In this document: in pieces, positions 46,254 to 54,048 of the stretch
How positions within the stretch are numbered: position 1 is the stretch's first letter
How the letters are laid out: every line of letters starts with the position of its first letter
DNA from: Streptomyces spinosisporus
GTDB taxonomy: Bacteria > Actinomycetota > Actinomycetes > Streptomycetales > Streptomycetaceae
Assembly: GCF_022698145.1 (NCBI RefSeq)
Contig: NZ_JALDAX010000020.1
Span: 62,001 to 126,000 of the forward strand
Reading direction: 5' to 3'
Length of the DNA: 64,000 nucleotides
Program-made: the position numbers and the translations under genes
The notes under the pieces: generated by a model
The model's input: the letters and a program-made list of their open reading frames with translations, nothing else
Told to the model about the DNA's origin: nothing
Databases searched by the model: none

Positions 46254-47045
46254 GTGCTCTCTCGCCTCACACGCCCCCAGGCCCTTGCTGTCTGTGCTCT
46301 GCCCGTTGTGGCGCTGATCGCTGCGGCGGTCTTCGCGCCGTTGCCGTTCTCGTTGGCGCAGCCCGGGATGACGGCGAATGTGCTCGGGGAGAACCAGGGC
46401 TCCGCGGTGATCACGATCACGGGTGCGAAGACCCGCAGGACCAGCGGGCAGCTGCGGATGACGACGATCGAGGCGACGAGCCCGGACACGGATGTGTCGC
46501 TGGGTGACGTGGTCAGTGCCTGGTTCGCCACGGACCGGGCCGTCATGCCGCGGGACTCGGTCTATCCGAGCGGCGACTCCACCAAGGAGATCGAGGAGCA
46601 CAACCGCGCGCAGATGAAGGAGTCGCAGGACGCCGCGACCCGGGCCGCGCTGGACTACCTGCACCTCGGCGACGACAGGATCAAGGTCACGCTGAAGCTC
46701 GCCGACGTCGGCGGCCCGAGCGCCGGGCTGCTGTTCAGCCTCGGCATCATCGACAAGCTGGACGGCAACGGCAGCGGCGGTGATCTCACGGGCGGCCGTA
46801 GCATCGCCGGTACGGGCACCATCGACGACGACGGCACGGTCGGCGCCGTGGGCGGCGTCGCGCTGAAGACGCAGGCCGCGCACCGCGACGGGGCGACGGT
46901 GTTCCTGGTGCCGAAGGCCGAGTGCTCCGACGCGAAGTCCGAGCTGCCCAAGGGGATGCGGTTGATCCCGGTCAAGACGCTGGACGGCGCGGTGGACGCC
47001 CTGGTCGCCCTGAACTCCGGCAAGGGCTCCGTCCCCTCCTGCTGA
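46254..47045 (+). CDS. Lon-like S16-family membrane-anchored serine protease
   Basis: A 263-residue protein with one N-terminal membrane helix (residues about 10-32, ALAVCALPVVALIAAAVFAP) and an extracytoplasmic Lon protease domain. The catalytic Ser is in VGGPSAGLLFSLGI near 163 and the catalytic Lys in GGVALKTQAAHRDGA near 205. It resembles actinobacterial YlbL-type proteins but lacks their PDZ domain between the helix and protease. GTG 46254 has no ribosome-binding site but a -10 box at the right distance for a leaderless mRNA. Likely a cell-surface quality-control or processing protease (inference). Confidence 0.85.
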   Translation: MLSRLTRPQALAVCALPVVALIAAAVFAPLPFSLAQPGMTANVLGENQGSAVITITGAKTRRTSGQLRMTTIEATSPDTDVSLGDVVSAWFATDRAVMPRDSVYPSGDSTKEIEEHNRAQMKESQDAATRAALDYLHLGDDRIKVTLKLADVGGPSAGLLFSLGIIDKLDGNGSGGDLTGGRSIAGTGTIDDDGTVGAVGGVALKTQAAHRDGATVFLVPKAECSDAKSELPKGMRLIPVKTLDGAVDALVALNSGKGSVPSC

Positions 47046-47060
47046 CGACGCTCGCGGCGC

Positions 47061-48026
47061 TCAGCCGGACTTCACGAACCCCTCCTGCTTCATCCAGTCC
47101 AGCGCCACCTGGTGCGGATCCTCCCCGTCGACGTCGACCTTCGCGTTCAGCGTCCGTGCCACGTCGTTGTTGAGCTTCTTGGTGATCGGGGCGAGGACCT
47201 GCGCGATCGCCGGCCATTTCTCCAGCGTCTTCGTGTTGATCATCGGCGCGACGTTGTAGTTGGGGAAGAAGTGCTTGTCGTCCGCCATGACCACCAGGTT
47301 CATCGACTTGATGCGTCCGTCGGTGGTGAACACCTCGCCGTAGGTGCACTTCCCCTTCGCCACCTGGGTGTAGATGATCCCGGTGTCCATCTGCGTGACG
47401 TTCTTCGCCGGGATGTTCATCCCGTACTTCTTCTCCATGCCCGGCAGCCCGTCCGCCCGGTTGGCGAACTCGCCCTCCACGCACAGGGTCACGGCCCCCG
47501 GGTCCTTCTTGGCCAGCGCGGCCACCTCGGACAGGTTCCTGGTCCGGTACTTCTTGTAGTTGGCCTGGTTCATGGCCAACGCGTAGGTGTTGTCGAGTTC
47601 GGAGGCCGGCAGCCAGGTCACGCCGTTCTTCCGGTCCGCGTCCCGGACGGCCTCCCACTGTTTGTGCGGGTCGACGATCGGCTTGCTGTTGCCGAGGTAG
47701 GTGATCCAGGCCGTACCCGTGTACTCGTAACCGCCGTCCGCGTCCCCCGCCTTGACCGCCTCGCGTGAGCCGATCGAGCCCTGGATGCCGGTGCGGTCCA
47801 GGACGTCGGCGCCGGCCGCCTCGAAGGCGATGCCCATCATCGCGCCGAGGATCAGCTGTTCGGTGAACTCCTTGGAGGTGACGGTCAGATGGGCGCCCTC
47901 GAGGGGTTCGCCCCGGCCGACCGTGCCGGGCCGTACGTCGTCGGTCATGGGCGAGCCGCTCTGCAGTCCGCAGCCGGACGCCGCCACCAGGACGGCGGCC
48001 AGCAGCAGACCCGTACCCCGTCTCAT
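47061..48026 (-). CDS. Glycine betaine/choline-type ABC substrate-binding lipoprotein (OpuAC/ProX class)
   Basis: A 321-residue lipoprotein, last gene of a four-gene osmoprotectant-type operon. Signal peptide with lipobox AASGC, lipidated Cys at 19. The mature domain has the OpuAC pattern (VTSKEFTEQLILGAMMGIAF, YEYTGTAWITYLG, ANYKKYRTRNLSEVAALAKK, PAIAQVLAPITKKLNND). The Trp/Tyr residues that cage quaternary amines are plausible but cannot be placed by eye. Its start overlaps the stop of the permease gene by 4 bp. Confidence 0.9.
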   Translation of the reverse strand: MRRGTGLLLAAVLVAASGCGLQSGSPMTDDVRPGTVGRGEPLEGAHLTVTSKEFTEQLILGAMMGIAFEAAGADVLDRTGIQGSIGSREAVKAGDADGGYEYTGTAWITYLGNSKPIVDPHKQWEAVRDADRKNGVTWLPASELDNTYALAMNQANYKKYRTRNLSEVAALAKKDPGAVTLCVEGEFANRADGLPGMEKKYGMNIPAKNVTQMDTGIIYTQVAKGKCTYGEVFTTDGRIKSMNLVVMADDKHFFPNYNVAPMINTKTLEKWPAIAQVLAPITKKLNNDVARTLNAKVDVDGEDPHQVALDWMKQEGFVKSG

Positions 48027-48841
48027 ACGTCCACCTCCAGCCCCCGTGGCCGCAGGAGCAGTTCGGCGAGCGAGGCCAGCCAGTCCACGAGGAGCGCGAG
48101 GACGACCGTGAGGATCGAGCCCAGCATCAGCACCGGCATCCGCTGGTTGGTGATGCCGGTCGTGATCAGTACGCCCAGGCCGCCGCCCCCGCCGAAGGTG
48201 GCCAGGGTGGCGGTGCCCACGTTCAGGACGAGGGCGGTGCGGACCCCGGCGAGGATCAGCGGGACGGCCAGCGGGAGTTCGACCCTGCCCAGCACGCCCA
48301 GCGGCGACATGCCGATGCCGCGGGCCGCCTCCAGCAGGGTCGGGTCGTTCGCCCTGAGGCCGGCGATGGTGTTCGACAGCACCGGCAGGATGGCGTAGAT
48401 GATGATGCCGATCAGCGCGGCCCTGGTGCCGGTGCCGAGCCAGATCACCAGCAGCGCGAGCAGGCCGAGCGCCGGGGTCGCCTGACCCATGTTGGCGAAG
48501 GCCATCGCCACCGGGGTGGCCTTCCTGAAGGCCCTGCGGGTGAGCAGGATGCCCAGCGGGATCGCGATGATCAGCACGAAGAAGGTGGAGATCACGGTCA
48601 GTTGGATGTGCTGCCACAGGGCCTTGGAGACCTGGCCGCCGGACAGGGCGTTCTCGGAGATCGAGTCCAGGTCGGCCTGCCGGAACCACAGCCAGGTCGC
48701 GAGCAGGACGGCGACGAGCACGGCGGGCAGGATCGTCAGCTTCTGCCAGCTGATGCGGGCCTTCGGGGATTCGGGCGCGGGCGGCCGGGTCGCGCCGGCC
48801 TCCTCCTGGTCCTCCCGCTCGTCGAGCTCGGGGGTGGTCAC
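48023..48841 (-). CDS. Glycine-betaine-type ABC permease (larger of two)
   Basis: A 272-residue permease with a 40-residue charged cytoplasmic start and about six helices. The ATPase-contact loop is LEAARGIGMSPLGVLGRVEL near 190, the OpuB/ProW form. GTG 48841 overlaps the ATPase gene stop by 4 bp; the gene stop overlaps the lipoprotein start. It pairs with the smaller permease at 50081-50728 to form a heterodimeric channel. Confidence 0.9.
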   Translation of the reverse strand: MTTPELDEREDQEEAGATRPPAPESPKARISWQKLTILPAVLVAVLLATWLWFRQADLDSISENALSGGQVSKALWQHIQLTVISTFFVLIIAIPLGILLTRRAFRKATPVAMAFANMGQATPALGLLALLVIWLGTGTRAALIGIIIYAILPVLSNTIAGLRANDPTLLEAARGIGMSPLGVLGRVELPLAVPLILAGVRTALVLNVGTATLATFGGGGGLGVLITTGITNQRMPVLMLGSILTVVLALLVDWLASLAELLLRPRGLEVDV

Positions 48842-50088
48842 GCCTTCGTACCCCCTTCGGCGCCCTCCTGCTCGGCGTGCGTCTGGGCGCTGCGCAGTTC
48901 CTGCAGTTCGTGCTGGTGCTCCAGCGCGTCGAGCCGGTCGGCCTCCAGCAGTTCGTGCACGGAGTTGATCAGGGTCTCCATGTCGACGACGCCCTCGTAC
49001 TCGCCGCGCCGCCCGGTGACCGCGACCCGTCCGGCGTTGTCGGTGAGCACCGCCTCCAGGGCGTCCCGGAGGGTGGCGTCCCGGGTCACCGTGTCGCTGA
49101 CCAGGGTGCCCGCGCGCGCGAGCGAGCCGCGGGCGCGCATGAGGTCGCCACGTCTGAGCCACTTGTAGGGGCGGTGGCGCTTGTCGAGCAGCAGGATCTC
49201 GTTGGTGCCGCTGCCGCGGAGCCGGTTGAAGATCTCCTGGAGCGGGTCGTCGAGGGTGACGGTCGGGTAGTCGGTGATCTCGACGTCCCGTACGCGGGTG
49301 AGGTTGAGCCGTTTCAGGGCGGCGCCCGCGCCCACGAACCCGGAGACGAAGTCGTCCGCCGGGTTGGTGAGGATGGCCTCCGGGGTGTCGAACTGGGCGA
49401 TGTGCGAGCGTTCGCGCAGTACGGCGATCCGGTCGCCGATCTTGATGGCCTCGTCGAAGTCGTGGGTGACGAACACGATGGTCTTGTGCAGCTCGTGCTG
49501 CAGCCGGATCAGCTCGTCCTGGAGGTGGTCGCGGGTGATCGGGTCGACCGCCCCGAACGGCTCGTCCATCAGCAGCACCGGCGGATCGGCCGACAGGGCC
49601 CGCGCCACACCGACCCGCTGCTGCTGGCCGCCCGACAGCTGGCGCGGATAGCGCCCGTGGAACTCGCCCGGGTCGAGACCGACGAGGTCGAGCAGCTCCT
49701 CGACCCGCGCCTTGATGCGTGGCTTGGGCCAGCCGACCATCTTCGGTACGAGGGCGATGTTCTGGGCGACCGTCATGTGCGGGAAGAGACCGGCCGACTG
49801 GATGGCGTAGCCGATCTTGCGGCGCAGCTTCACCGGGTCCATGTCGGTGACGTCCTCGCCGCCGATGCGGATACGGCCGCCGGTCGGCTCGATCAGCCGG
49901 TTGATCATCTTCAGGGTGGTGGACTTCCCGCAGCCGGAGGGGCCGACGAAGATGACGATCTCGCCGGCCTTGATCTCCATGGAGACGTTGTCGACGGCCG
50001 GGGCGGGGCTGCCCGGGTAGACCTTGGTCAGATTGTCCAGCTCGATGGTCGCGCCGGTGGCCGCGTGACCGTCGGAAGACTCAGGCAC
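48838..50088 (-). CDS. Glycine betaine/proline-type ABC ATPase with C-terminal CBS pair
   Basis: A 416-residue ATPase. Walker A GPSGCGKST near 50, signature LSGGQQQR near 150, Walker B VLLMDEPFGAVDP near 170, switch His in IVFVTHD near 202. Residues about 285-385 are two CBS motifs (ending GRRGEYEGVVDMETLINSV), known in OpuA-type systems to sense ionic strength or nucleotides. GTG 50088 overlaps the preceding permease stop. Gene order permease-ATPase-permease-lipoprotein is the OpuB/OpuC style. Confidence 0.92.
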   Translation of the reverse strand: MPESSDGHAATGATIELDNLTKVYPGSPAPAVDNVSMEIKAGEIVIFVGPSGCGKSTTLKMINRLIEPTGGRIRIGGEDVTDMDPVKLRRKIGYAIQSAGLFPHMTVAQNIALVPKMVGWPKPRIKARVEELLDLVGLDPGEFHGRYPRQLSGGQQQRVGVARALSADPPVLLMDEPFGAVDPITRDHLQDELIRLQHELHKTIVFVTHDFDEAIKIGDRIAVLRERSHIAQFDTPEAILTNPADDFVSGFVGAGAALKRLNLTRVRDVEITDYPTVTLDDPLQEIFNRLRGSGTNEILLLDKRHRPYKWLRRGDLMRARGSLARAGTLVSDTVTRDATLRDALEAVLTDNAGRVAVTGRRGEYEGVVDMETLINSVHELLEADRLDALEHQHELQELRSAQTHAEQEGAEGGTKA

Positions 50089-50728
50089 GGATCCCCCTCG
50101 AAATGGTCAGCCGTCCGATCAGGACGTACGCGGCGTCGAACAGGAGGGCGAGGATGATGATCCCCAGCGTGCCCGCGAGCACCTGGTTCAGCGCGTTCTT
50201 GCTGCCGAGTGAGCCGATGCCGCGGAAGATCTCGTTGCCGAGGCCGGGCCCGGAGGCGTAGGCGGCGATGGCCGCGATGCCCATCAGCATCTGGGTGGAG
50301 ACCCGGATCCCGGTCAGGATCGGCGGCCAGGCCAGCGGCAGCTCGACCCGTACCAGCCGCATCAGCCGGGACATGCCGATGCCGGTCGCCGCGTCCACCA
50401 GGGACGGGTCGACGCCGCGCAGCCCGACGATGGAGTTGCGCACGATCGGCAGCAGCCCGTACAGGGTCAGCGCGATCACGGTGGGCGGCACGCCCAGGCC
50501 CACGATCGGGATCAGCAGACCGATCATGGCGAGCGAGGGGATGGTCAGGATGGTGGAGGTGGCCGTGGTGGCGAGGCTCGCGCCCCACTCGGTGCGGTAG
50601 GCGACGATCCCGATCAGTACGCCGATCACGGTCGCCGCGACCATGCACTGGAACACGGCGCTCGCGTGCTGGTAGGCATCGGTGAGCAGCTGCTGATGGC
50701 GGTTGCTCAGATACTCCCAGAAGTTCAC
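50081..50728 (-). CDS. Glycine-betaine-type ABC permease (smaller of two)
   Basis: A 215-residue permease, five or six helices, with contact loop VDAATGIGMSRLMRLVRVEL near 115, closely parallel to the larger permease of the same operon. GTG 50728 (NFWEYLSNRHQQLLTDAYQH) is the expected OpuB-type N-terminus. First gene of the operon; it lies 21 bp after the Lrp gene on the same strand, so both could share a transcript. Confidence 0.9.
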   Translation of the reverse strand: MNFWEYLSNRHQQLLTDAYQHASAVFQCMVAATVIGVLIGIVAYRTEWGASLATTATSTILTIPSLAMIGLLIPIVGLGVPPTVIALTLYGLLPIVRNSIVGLRGVDPSLVDAATGIGMSRLMRLVRVELPLAWPPILTGIRVSTQMLMGIAAIAAYASGPGLGNEIFRGIGSLGSKNALNQVLAGTLGIIILALLFDAAYVLIGRLTISRGIRA

Positions 50729-50749
50729 GCGCGCTCACCCCAGGGTCGG

Positions 50750-51229
50750 CTAGGTCCTCTCCGGTTCCTCCGCCGCCTGCTCCACCAGCGGGATGATCCG
50801 CAGCGGAACGGGATTTTCCATGACGATAGCGGTGGCGGCCCGGACAATGCCATCAAAACCGACAACCCGGTCGATGACCCGCTGGAGATCGGCGTTGGAG
50901 CGGGCCACCAGCCGGCACAGCATGTCCCCGCTGCCGGTGGTGGTGTGCAGCTCCAGCACCTCCGGCACGGTCGCCAAGTGGGCTCGTACGTCCGGGCCTT
51001 GGCCCTGTCGGATCTGCAGTGTGGCGAAGGCGGTGACGGGATAGCCGAGGGCGGCCGGGTCCACCTGCGGCCCGAACCCGCGGATGACTCCATTCGACTG
51101 AAGCCGGTCCAGCCGCGCCTGCACCGTCCCGCGCGCCACCCCGAGGCGCCGGGACATCTCCAGCACCCCGATCCGCGGCTCCCGCGCCAGCAGCACGATG
51201 ATCCGCCCGTCCAGCCGGTCGATCGCCAC
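50750..51229 (-). CDS. Lrp/AsnC-family transcriptional regulator
   Basis: A 159-residue Lrp/AsnC regulator. The HTH (residues 1-50: DRLDGRIIVLLAREPRIGVL, then LGVARGTVQARLDRL) is followed by the RAM effector domain (VTAFATLQI, GSGDMLCRLVARSNADLQRV). GTG 51229 has AGGCTG-like bases upstream. It is transcribed away from hppD, and by analogy with other divergent Lrp genes it probably controls hppD in response to an aromatic amino acid (inference). Confidence 0.9.
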   Translation of the reverse strand: MAIDRLDGRIIVLLAREPRIGVLEMSRRLGVARGTVQARLDRLQSNGVIRGFGPQVDPAALGYPVTAFATLQIRQGQGPDVRAHLATVPEVLELHTTTGSGDMLCRLVARSNADLQRVIDRVVGFDGIVRAATAIVMENPVPLRIIPLVEQAAEEPERT

Positions 51230-51308
51230 ATCAGCCTCCCCGGGCAGTGGTCATCCTGTACAGAAAGCCGGTGGATACGCGGCTCGCACTGAGCAGAATG
51301 CCCAGCGA

Positions 51309-51337
51309 ATACGCGAACTATTGCGCACCTTGCGTAT
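51309..51337. promoter_or_regulatory. Candidate Lrp-type operator between the Lrp gene and hppD
   Basis: ATACGC (51309-51314) and GCGTAT (51332-51337) form an inverted repeat. Inside are two direct copies of TTGCG (TTGCGCACC-TTGCGTATG) 9 bp apart. The site is 20-45 bp before the hppD start, where a regulator could block or activate transcription. Visible structure; function inferred. Confidence 0.45.
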
Positions 51338-51355
51338 GGGGGCCAGGCTGCCGCT

Positions 51356-52501
51356 ATGACGCAGACCACACACCACACTCCCGACACCGCCCGGCAGGCC
51401 GACCCCTTCCCGGTCAAGGGAATGGACGCGGTCGTCTTCGCCGTGGGCAACGCCAAGCAGGCGGCGCACTACTACTCCAGCGCCTTCGGCATGCAGCTGG
51501 TCGCCTACTCCGGACCGGAGAACGGCAGCCGCGAGACCGCGAGCTACGTCCTGGAGAACGGCTCGGCGCGCTTCGTCTTCACCTCCGTCATCAAGCCCGC
51601 CACCACCTGGGGCCACTTCCTCGCCCAGCATGTGGCCGAGCACGGCGACGGCGTCGTCGACCTCGCCATCGAGGTGCCGGACGCCCGCGCCGCGTACGCC
51701 TACGCCGTCGAGCACGGCGCCCGCTCGGTGGCCGAGCCGTACGAGGTGAAGGACGAGCACGGCACCGTCGTCCTCGCCGCGATCGCCACCTATGGCGAGA
51801 CCCGCCACACACTCGTCGACCGCTCCGGCTACGACGGCCCCTACCTCCCCGGCTTCGTCGCCGCCGAGCCCATCGTCCAGCCGCCCGCCCACCGCACCTT
51901 CCAGGCCGTCGACCACTGCGTCGGCAACGTCGAACTCGGCCGGATGAACGAGTGGGTCGGCTTCTACAACAAGGTCATGGGCTTCACGAACATGAAGGAG
52001 TTCGTGGGCGACGACATCGCGACCGAGTACAGCGCGCTGATGTCGAAGGTGGTGGCCGACGGCACGCTCAAGGTGAAGTTCCCGATCAACGAGCCCGCCG
52101 TCGCCAAGAAGAAGTCCCAGATCGACGAGTACCTGGAGTTCTACGGCGGCGCGGGCGTGCAGCACATCGCGCTCAACACCAACGACATCGTGCAGACCGT
52201 ACGGACGATGCGCGCGGCGGGCGTGGAGTTCCTCAACACCCCGGACTCCTACTACGACACCCTCGGCGAGTGGGTCGGCGACACCCGCGTGCCCGTGGAC
52301 ACCCTGCGCGAGCTGAAGATCCTGGCCGACCGCGACGAGGACGGCTATCTGCTGCAGATCTTCACCAAGCCGGTCCAGGACCGTCCGACCGTCTTCTTCG
52401 AGATCATCGAGCGCCACGGCTCGATGGGCTTCGGCAAGGGCAACTTCAAGGCCCTGTTCGAGGCGATCGAGCGGGAGCAGGCCAAGCGCGGCAACCTGTG
52501 A
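51356..52501 (+). CDS. hppD: 4-hydroxyphenylpyruvate dioxygenase
   Basis: HPPD, 381 residues, converts 4-hydroxyphenylpyruvate to homogentisate in tyrosine catabolism, which also feeds ochre pigment. Two vicinal-oxygen-chelate repeats are present. The Fe(II) ligands are the His of FQAVDHCVGNV near 182, the His of AGVQHIALNT near 265 and the Glu of VFFEIIERHG near 345. The C-terminal gating helix FGKGNFKALFEAIEREQAKR is complete. ATG 51356 is the only sensible start; the upstream bases GCCAGGCTGCC give a modest ribosome-binding site. Confidence 0.95.
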   Translation: MTQTTHHTPDTARQADPFPVKGMDAVVFAVGNAKQAAHYYSSAFGMQLVAYSGPENGSRETASYVLENGSARFVFTSVIKPATTWGHFLAQHVAEHGDGVVDLAIEVPDARAAYAYAVEHGARSVAEPYEVKDEHGTVVLAAIATYGETRHTLVDRSGYDGPYLPGFVAAEPIVQPPAHRTFQAVDHCVGNVELGRMNEWVGFYNKVMGFTNMKEFVGDDIATEYSALMSKVVADGTLKVKFPINEPAVAKKKSQIDEYLEFYGGAGVQHIALNTNDIVQTVRTMRAAGVEFLNTPDSYYDTLGEWVGDTRVPVDTLRELKILADRDEDGYLLQIFTKPVQDRPTVFFEIIERHGSMGFGKGNFKALFEAIEREQAKRGNL

Positions 52502-52541
52502 GTCCGCAGAATTGCAACCGCTGAACGGCGGTTGACGCTCT

Positions 52542-52580
52542 CATGTCCTGTGGGTGCCGCGAGGGCATCCGCAGGACATG
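52542..52580 (+). terminator. 17-bp hairpin between hppD and the next gene
   Basis: The arms 52542-52558 and 52564-52580 pair over 17 bp with two G-U pairs, loop GCGAG. It ends one base before the GGGGG ribosome-binding site of the gene at 52590, so it may both terminate hppD mRNA and shield translation of the next gene. No T-run. Confidence 0.7.
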
Positions 52581-52589
52581 GGGGGACCA

Positions 52590-53468
52590 ATGTCCACTGC
52601 GATCGACCTCGCCGTACCGTCCGCGCGCTGGCTGTGGCAGAAGGCCACGCTCAAGGAGCCGACGGTGCTGCAGTCCTTCGCCTTCGACGAGGCGAACGGG
52701 CATCTCTACGTCCTGCAGGTCACCGCGCACGGCCACGCGGCCGGCGACCTGTGCCTCAACCAGCTGGACCTGGGCGGCAAGCGGCTCGGCCACATGTACC
52801 TCAGACGCTTCGGGCACGGCGTCAGCATGGGCGTCCAGCGCGACGCCCGTGACGGCAGCACCTGGATCTGGACCGAGGCCGACGCCGAGCGGGGCTTCGG
52901 GCAGGGCGTCACCCGCTTCCACTTCAGGAACGGCGCCGTCCGCACCCACACGCAGGTCGCCGTCCGCCACCCGGTGGCGGACTCCGTCAACAACCAGCCG
53001 TCGGTCTGCATGACCTCCCGGCGCATCGCCGTCCGCTACCGCGACAGGCACAACCGGCCCCGCTACCGCGTCTGGGACCTCGACGCGTTCGTGGCCCGCC
53101 GCTACGACGACCCGGTCGCGGACCTCGCCCAGACGGGCGCCCACCCCGACCCGGCGATCCCCTTCCAGGGCTACGCCCTGCACGGCGACGTCATCTACCA
53201 GATCGCCGGTTCCGCCTACGACGCGAGGACCAACCCGGCGGCGGGGCGCGGCAACGCGTACCTCTCCAGCCTCTCCGTCGCCACCGGCGAGCTCCTCCAG
53301 CAGACGCGCACCGTGGCCGGCCATCAGCTCAGCCATCGTGAGCCGGAGGGCGTGGCCGTGCGCGGCGGCTCGCGGCCGAAGGTGTACTTCGGTCTCGCGT
53401 CGGGGGAGCTGGGGGCCCGCCGCTTCTCCATCGTCGTCAAGGACGACGCGGCGGCGGCCCGGTCGTAG
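52590..53468 (+). CDS. Teichoic-acid-biosynthesis-protein-C-like beta-propeller protein
   Basis: A 292-residue protein resembling proteins annotated 'teichoic acid biosynthesis protein C' in streptomycetes. It has repeated strand-turn-strand blocks (LQSFAFDEANGHLYVLQVT, WIWTEADAERGFGQGVTRFH, VYFGLASGELGARRFSIVV) that suggest a beta-propeller. No signal peptide or membrane helix is seen, and the described role in teichoic acid synthesis is not supported by motif. ATG 52590 follows GGGGGACCA. The TAG stop forms part of the presumed -10 box of the next gene. Confidence 0.65.
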   Translation: MSTAIDLAVPSARWLWQKATLKEPTVLQSFAFDEANGHLYVLQVTAHGHAAGDLCLNQLDLGGKRLGHMYLRRFGHGVSMGVQRDARDGSTWIWTEADAERGFGQGVTRFHFRNGAVRTHTQVAVRHPVADSVNNQPSVCMTSRRIAVRYRDRHNRPRYRVWDLDAFVARRYDDPVADLAQTGAHPDPAIPFQGYALHGDVIYQIAGSAYDARTNPAAGRGNAYLSSLSVATGELLQQTRTVAGHQLSHREPEGVAVRGGSRPKVYFGLASGELGARRFSIVVKDDAAAARS

Positions 53469-53471
53469 GCT
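53466..53471 (+). promoter_or_regulatory. -10 element overlapping a stop codon, leaderless start of the nitrile-hydratase-type operon
   Basis: TAGGCT fits the TAnnnT -10 consensus; its TAG is the stop codon of the preceding gene, and ATG 53478 follows after 6 bases, too close for a ribosome-binding site. Transcription would begin at the ATG. Confidence 0.5.
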
Positions 53472-53477
53472 GGCCGC

Positions 53478-53759
53478 ATGGCGAGGATCAACGACGTGGG
53501 CGGCTTCGAGGGCTTCGGTGCCATCGACACCGGCGACGATCCCGAGCCCTTCCACGCGGACTGGGAGGCGCGCGTCGTCGGGCTCTTCAACGCCCTGCGC
53601 GCGCAGGGGATCTTCAACACCAACGAGTTCCGCGACGCGATCGAGTCGATGCCGCCGGCCGAGTATCTGGCGGCGTCGTACTACGAGCGCTGGTTCCGGG
53701 CGGTGTGCACCCTGCTGGAACGCAAGGGCGTGATCGAGCCCGGTGAGCTCGATGCCTGA
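53478..53759 (+). CDS. Nitrile hydratase/thiocyanate hydrolase-type subunit, beta N-terminal half
   Basis: A 93-residue protein equal to the helical N-terminal half of nitrile hydratase beta: MARINDVGGFEGFGAI, EPFHADWEARVVGLFNALRA, FRDAIESMPPAEYLAASYYE. In ordinary nitrile hydratases this is fused to the SH3-like half encoded here by the next gene. Split beta chains are known from thiocyanate hydrolase and the three-subunit toyocamycin nitrile hydratase of Streptomyces. The alternative is a maturation activator, since activators are homologous to this half. Leaderless start; stop overlaps the next gene by 8 bp. Confidence 0.8.
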   Translation: MARINDVGGFEGFGAIDTGDDPEPFHADWEARVVGLFNALRAQGIFNTNEFRDAIESMPPAEYLAASYYERWFRAVCTLLERKGVIEPGELDA

Positions 53760-54048
53760 CCGCTTCCCGCCGGGCACGCCCGTGCGCACCTTCCGCCACG
53801 ACCCGCCGCACCACACCCGCCTGCCGCGCTACGCCCGCGGCAAACGGGGCGTCGTCGTCGAACCGGAGGGGCACGCCGAACTCGCCGACGTCAGCGCACA
53901 GGGCCGCGGGGACGCACCCGTCGAGCAGGTCTACGCGGTCCGGTTCGCGGCCCGGGACCTGTGGGGCGAGGGCGACCACCACGTCGTACTGGACCTGTGG
54001 GAAAGCTATCTGGAAGCGGACGAAGAGGATGCGGCCGATGAGCGGTGA
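53752..54048 (+). CDS. Nitrile hydratase/thiocyanate hydrolase-type subunit, beta C-terminal (SH3-like) half
   Basis: A 98-residue protein matching the C-terminal SH3-like barrel of nitrile hydratase beta: FPPGTPVRTFRHDPPHHTRL, PRYARGKRGVVVEPEGHAEL, then VEQVYAVRFAARDLWGEG with the usual end VVLDLWESYLE. The Arg of PRYARG is a conserved residue that contacts the oxidised cysteines of the alpha subunit. ATG 53752 (GGTGAG upstream) lies inside the end of the previous gene; GTG 53743 is an alternative. Coupled with both neighbours by overlaps. Confidence 0.82.
   Translation: MPDRFPPGTPVRTFRHDPPHHTRLPRYARGKRGVVVEPEGHAELADVSAQGRGDAPVEQVYAVRFAARDLWGEGDHHVVLDLWESYLEADEEDAADER

Noticed and set aside
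52590..53468. Phage tail or prophage relic
   Set aside because: Proteins of this beta-propeller type also occur in phage-like loci, but no other phage genes, integrase or att sites lie around it.
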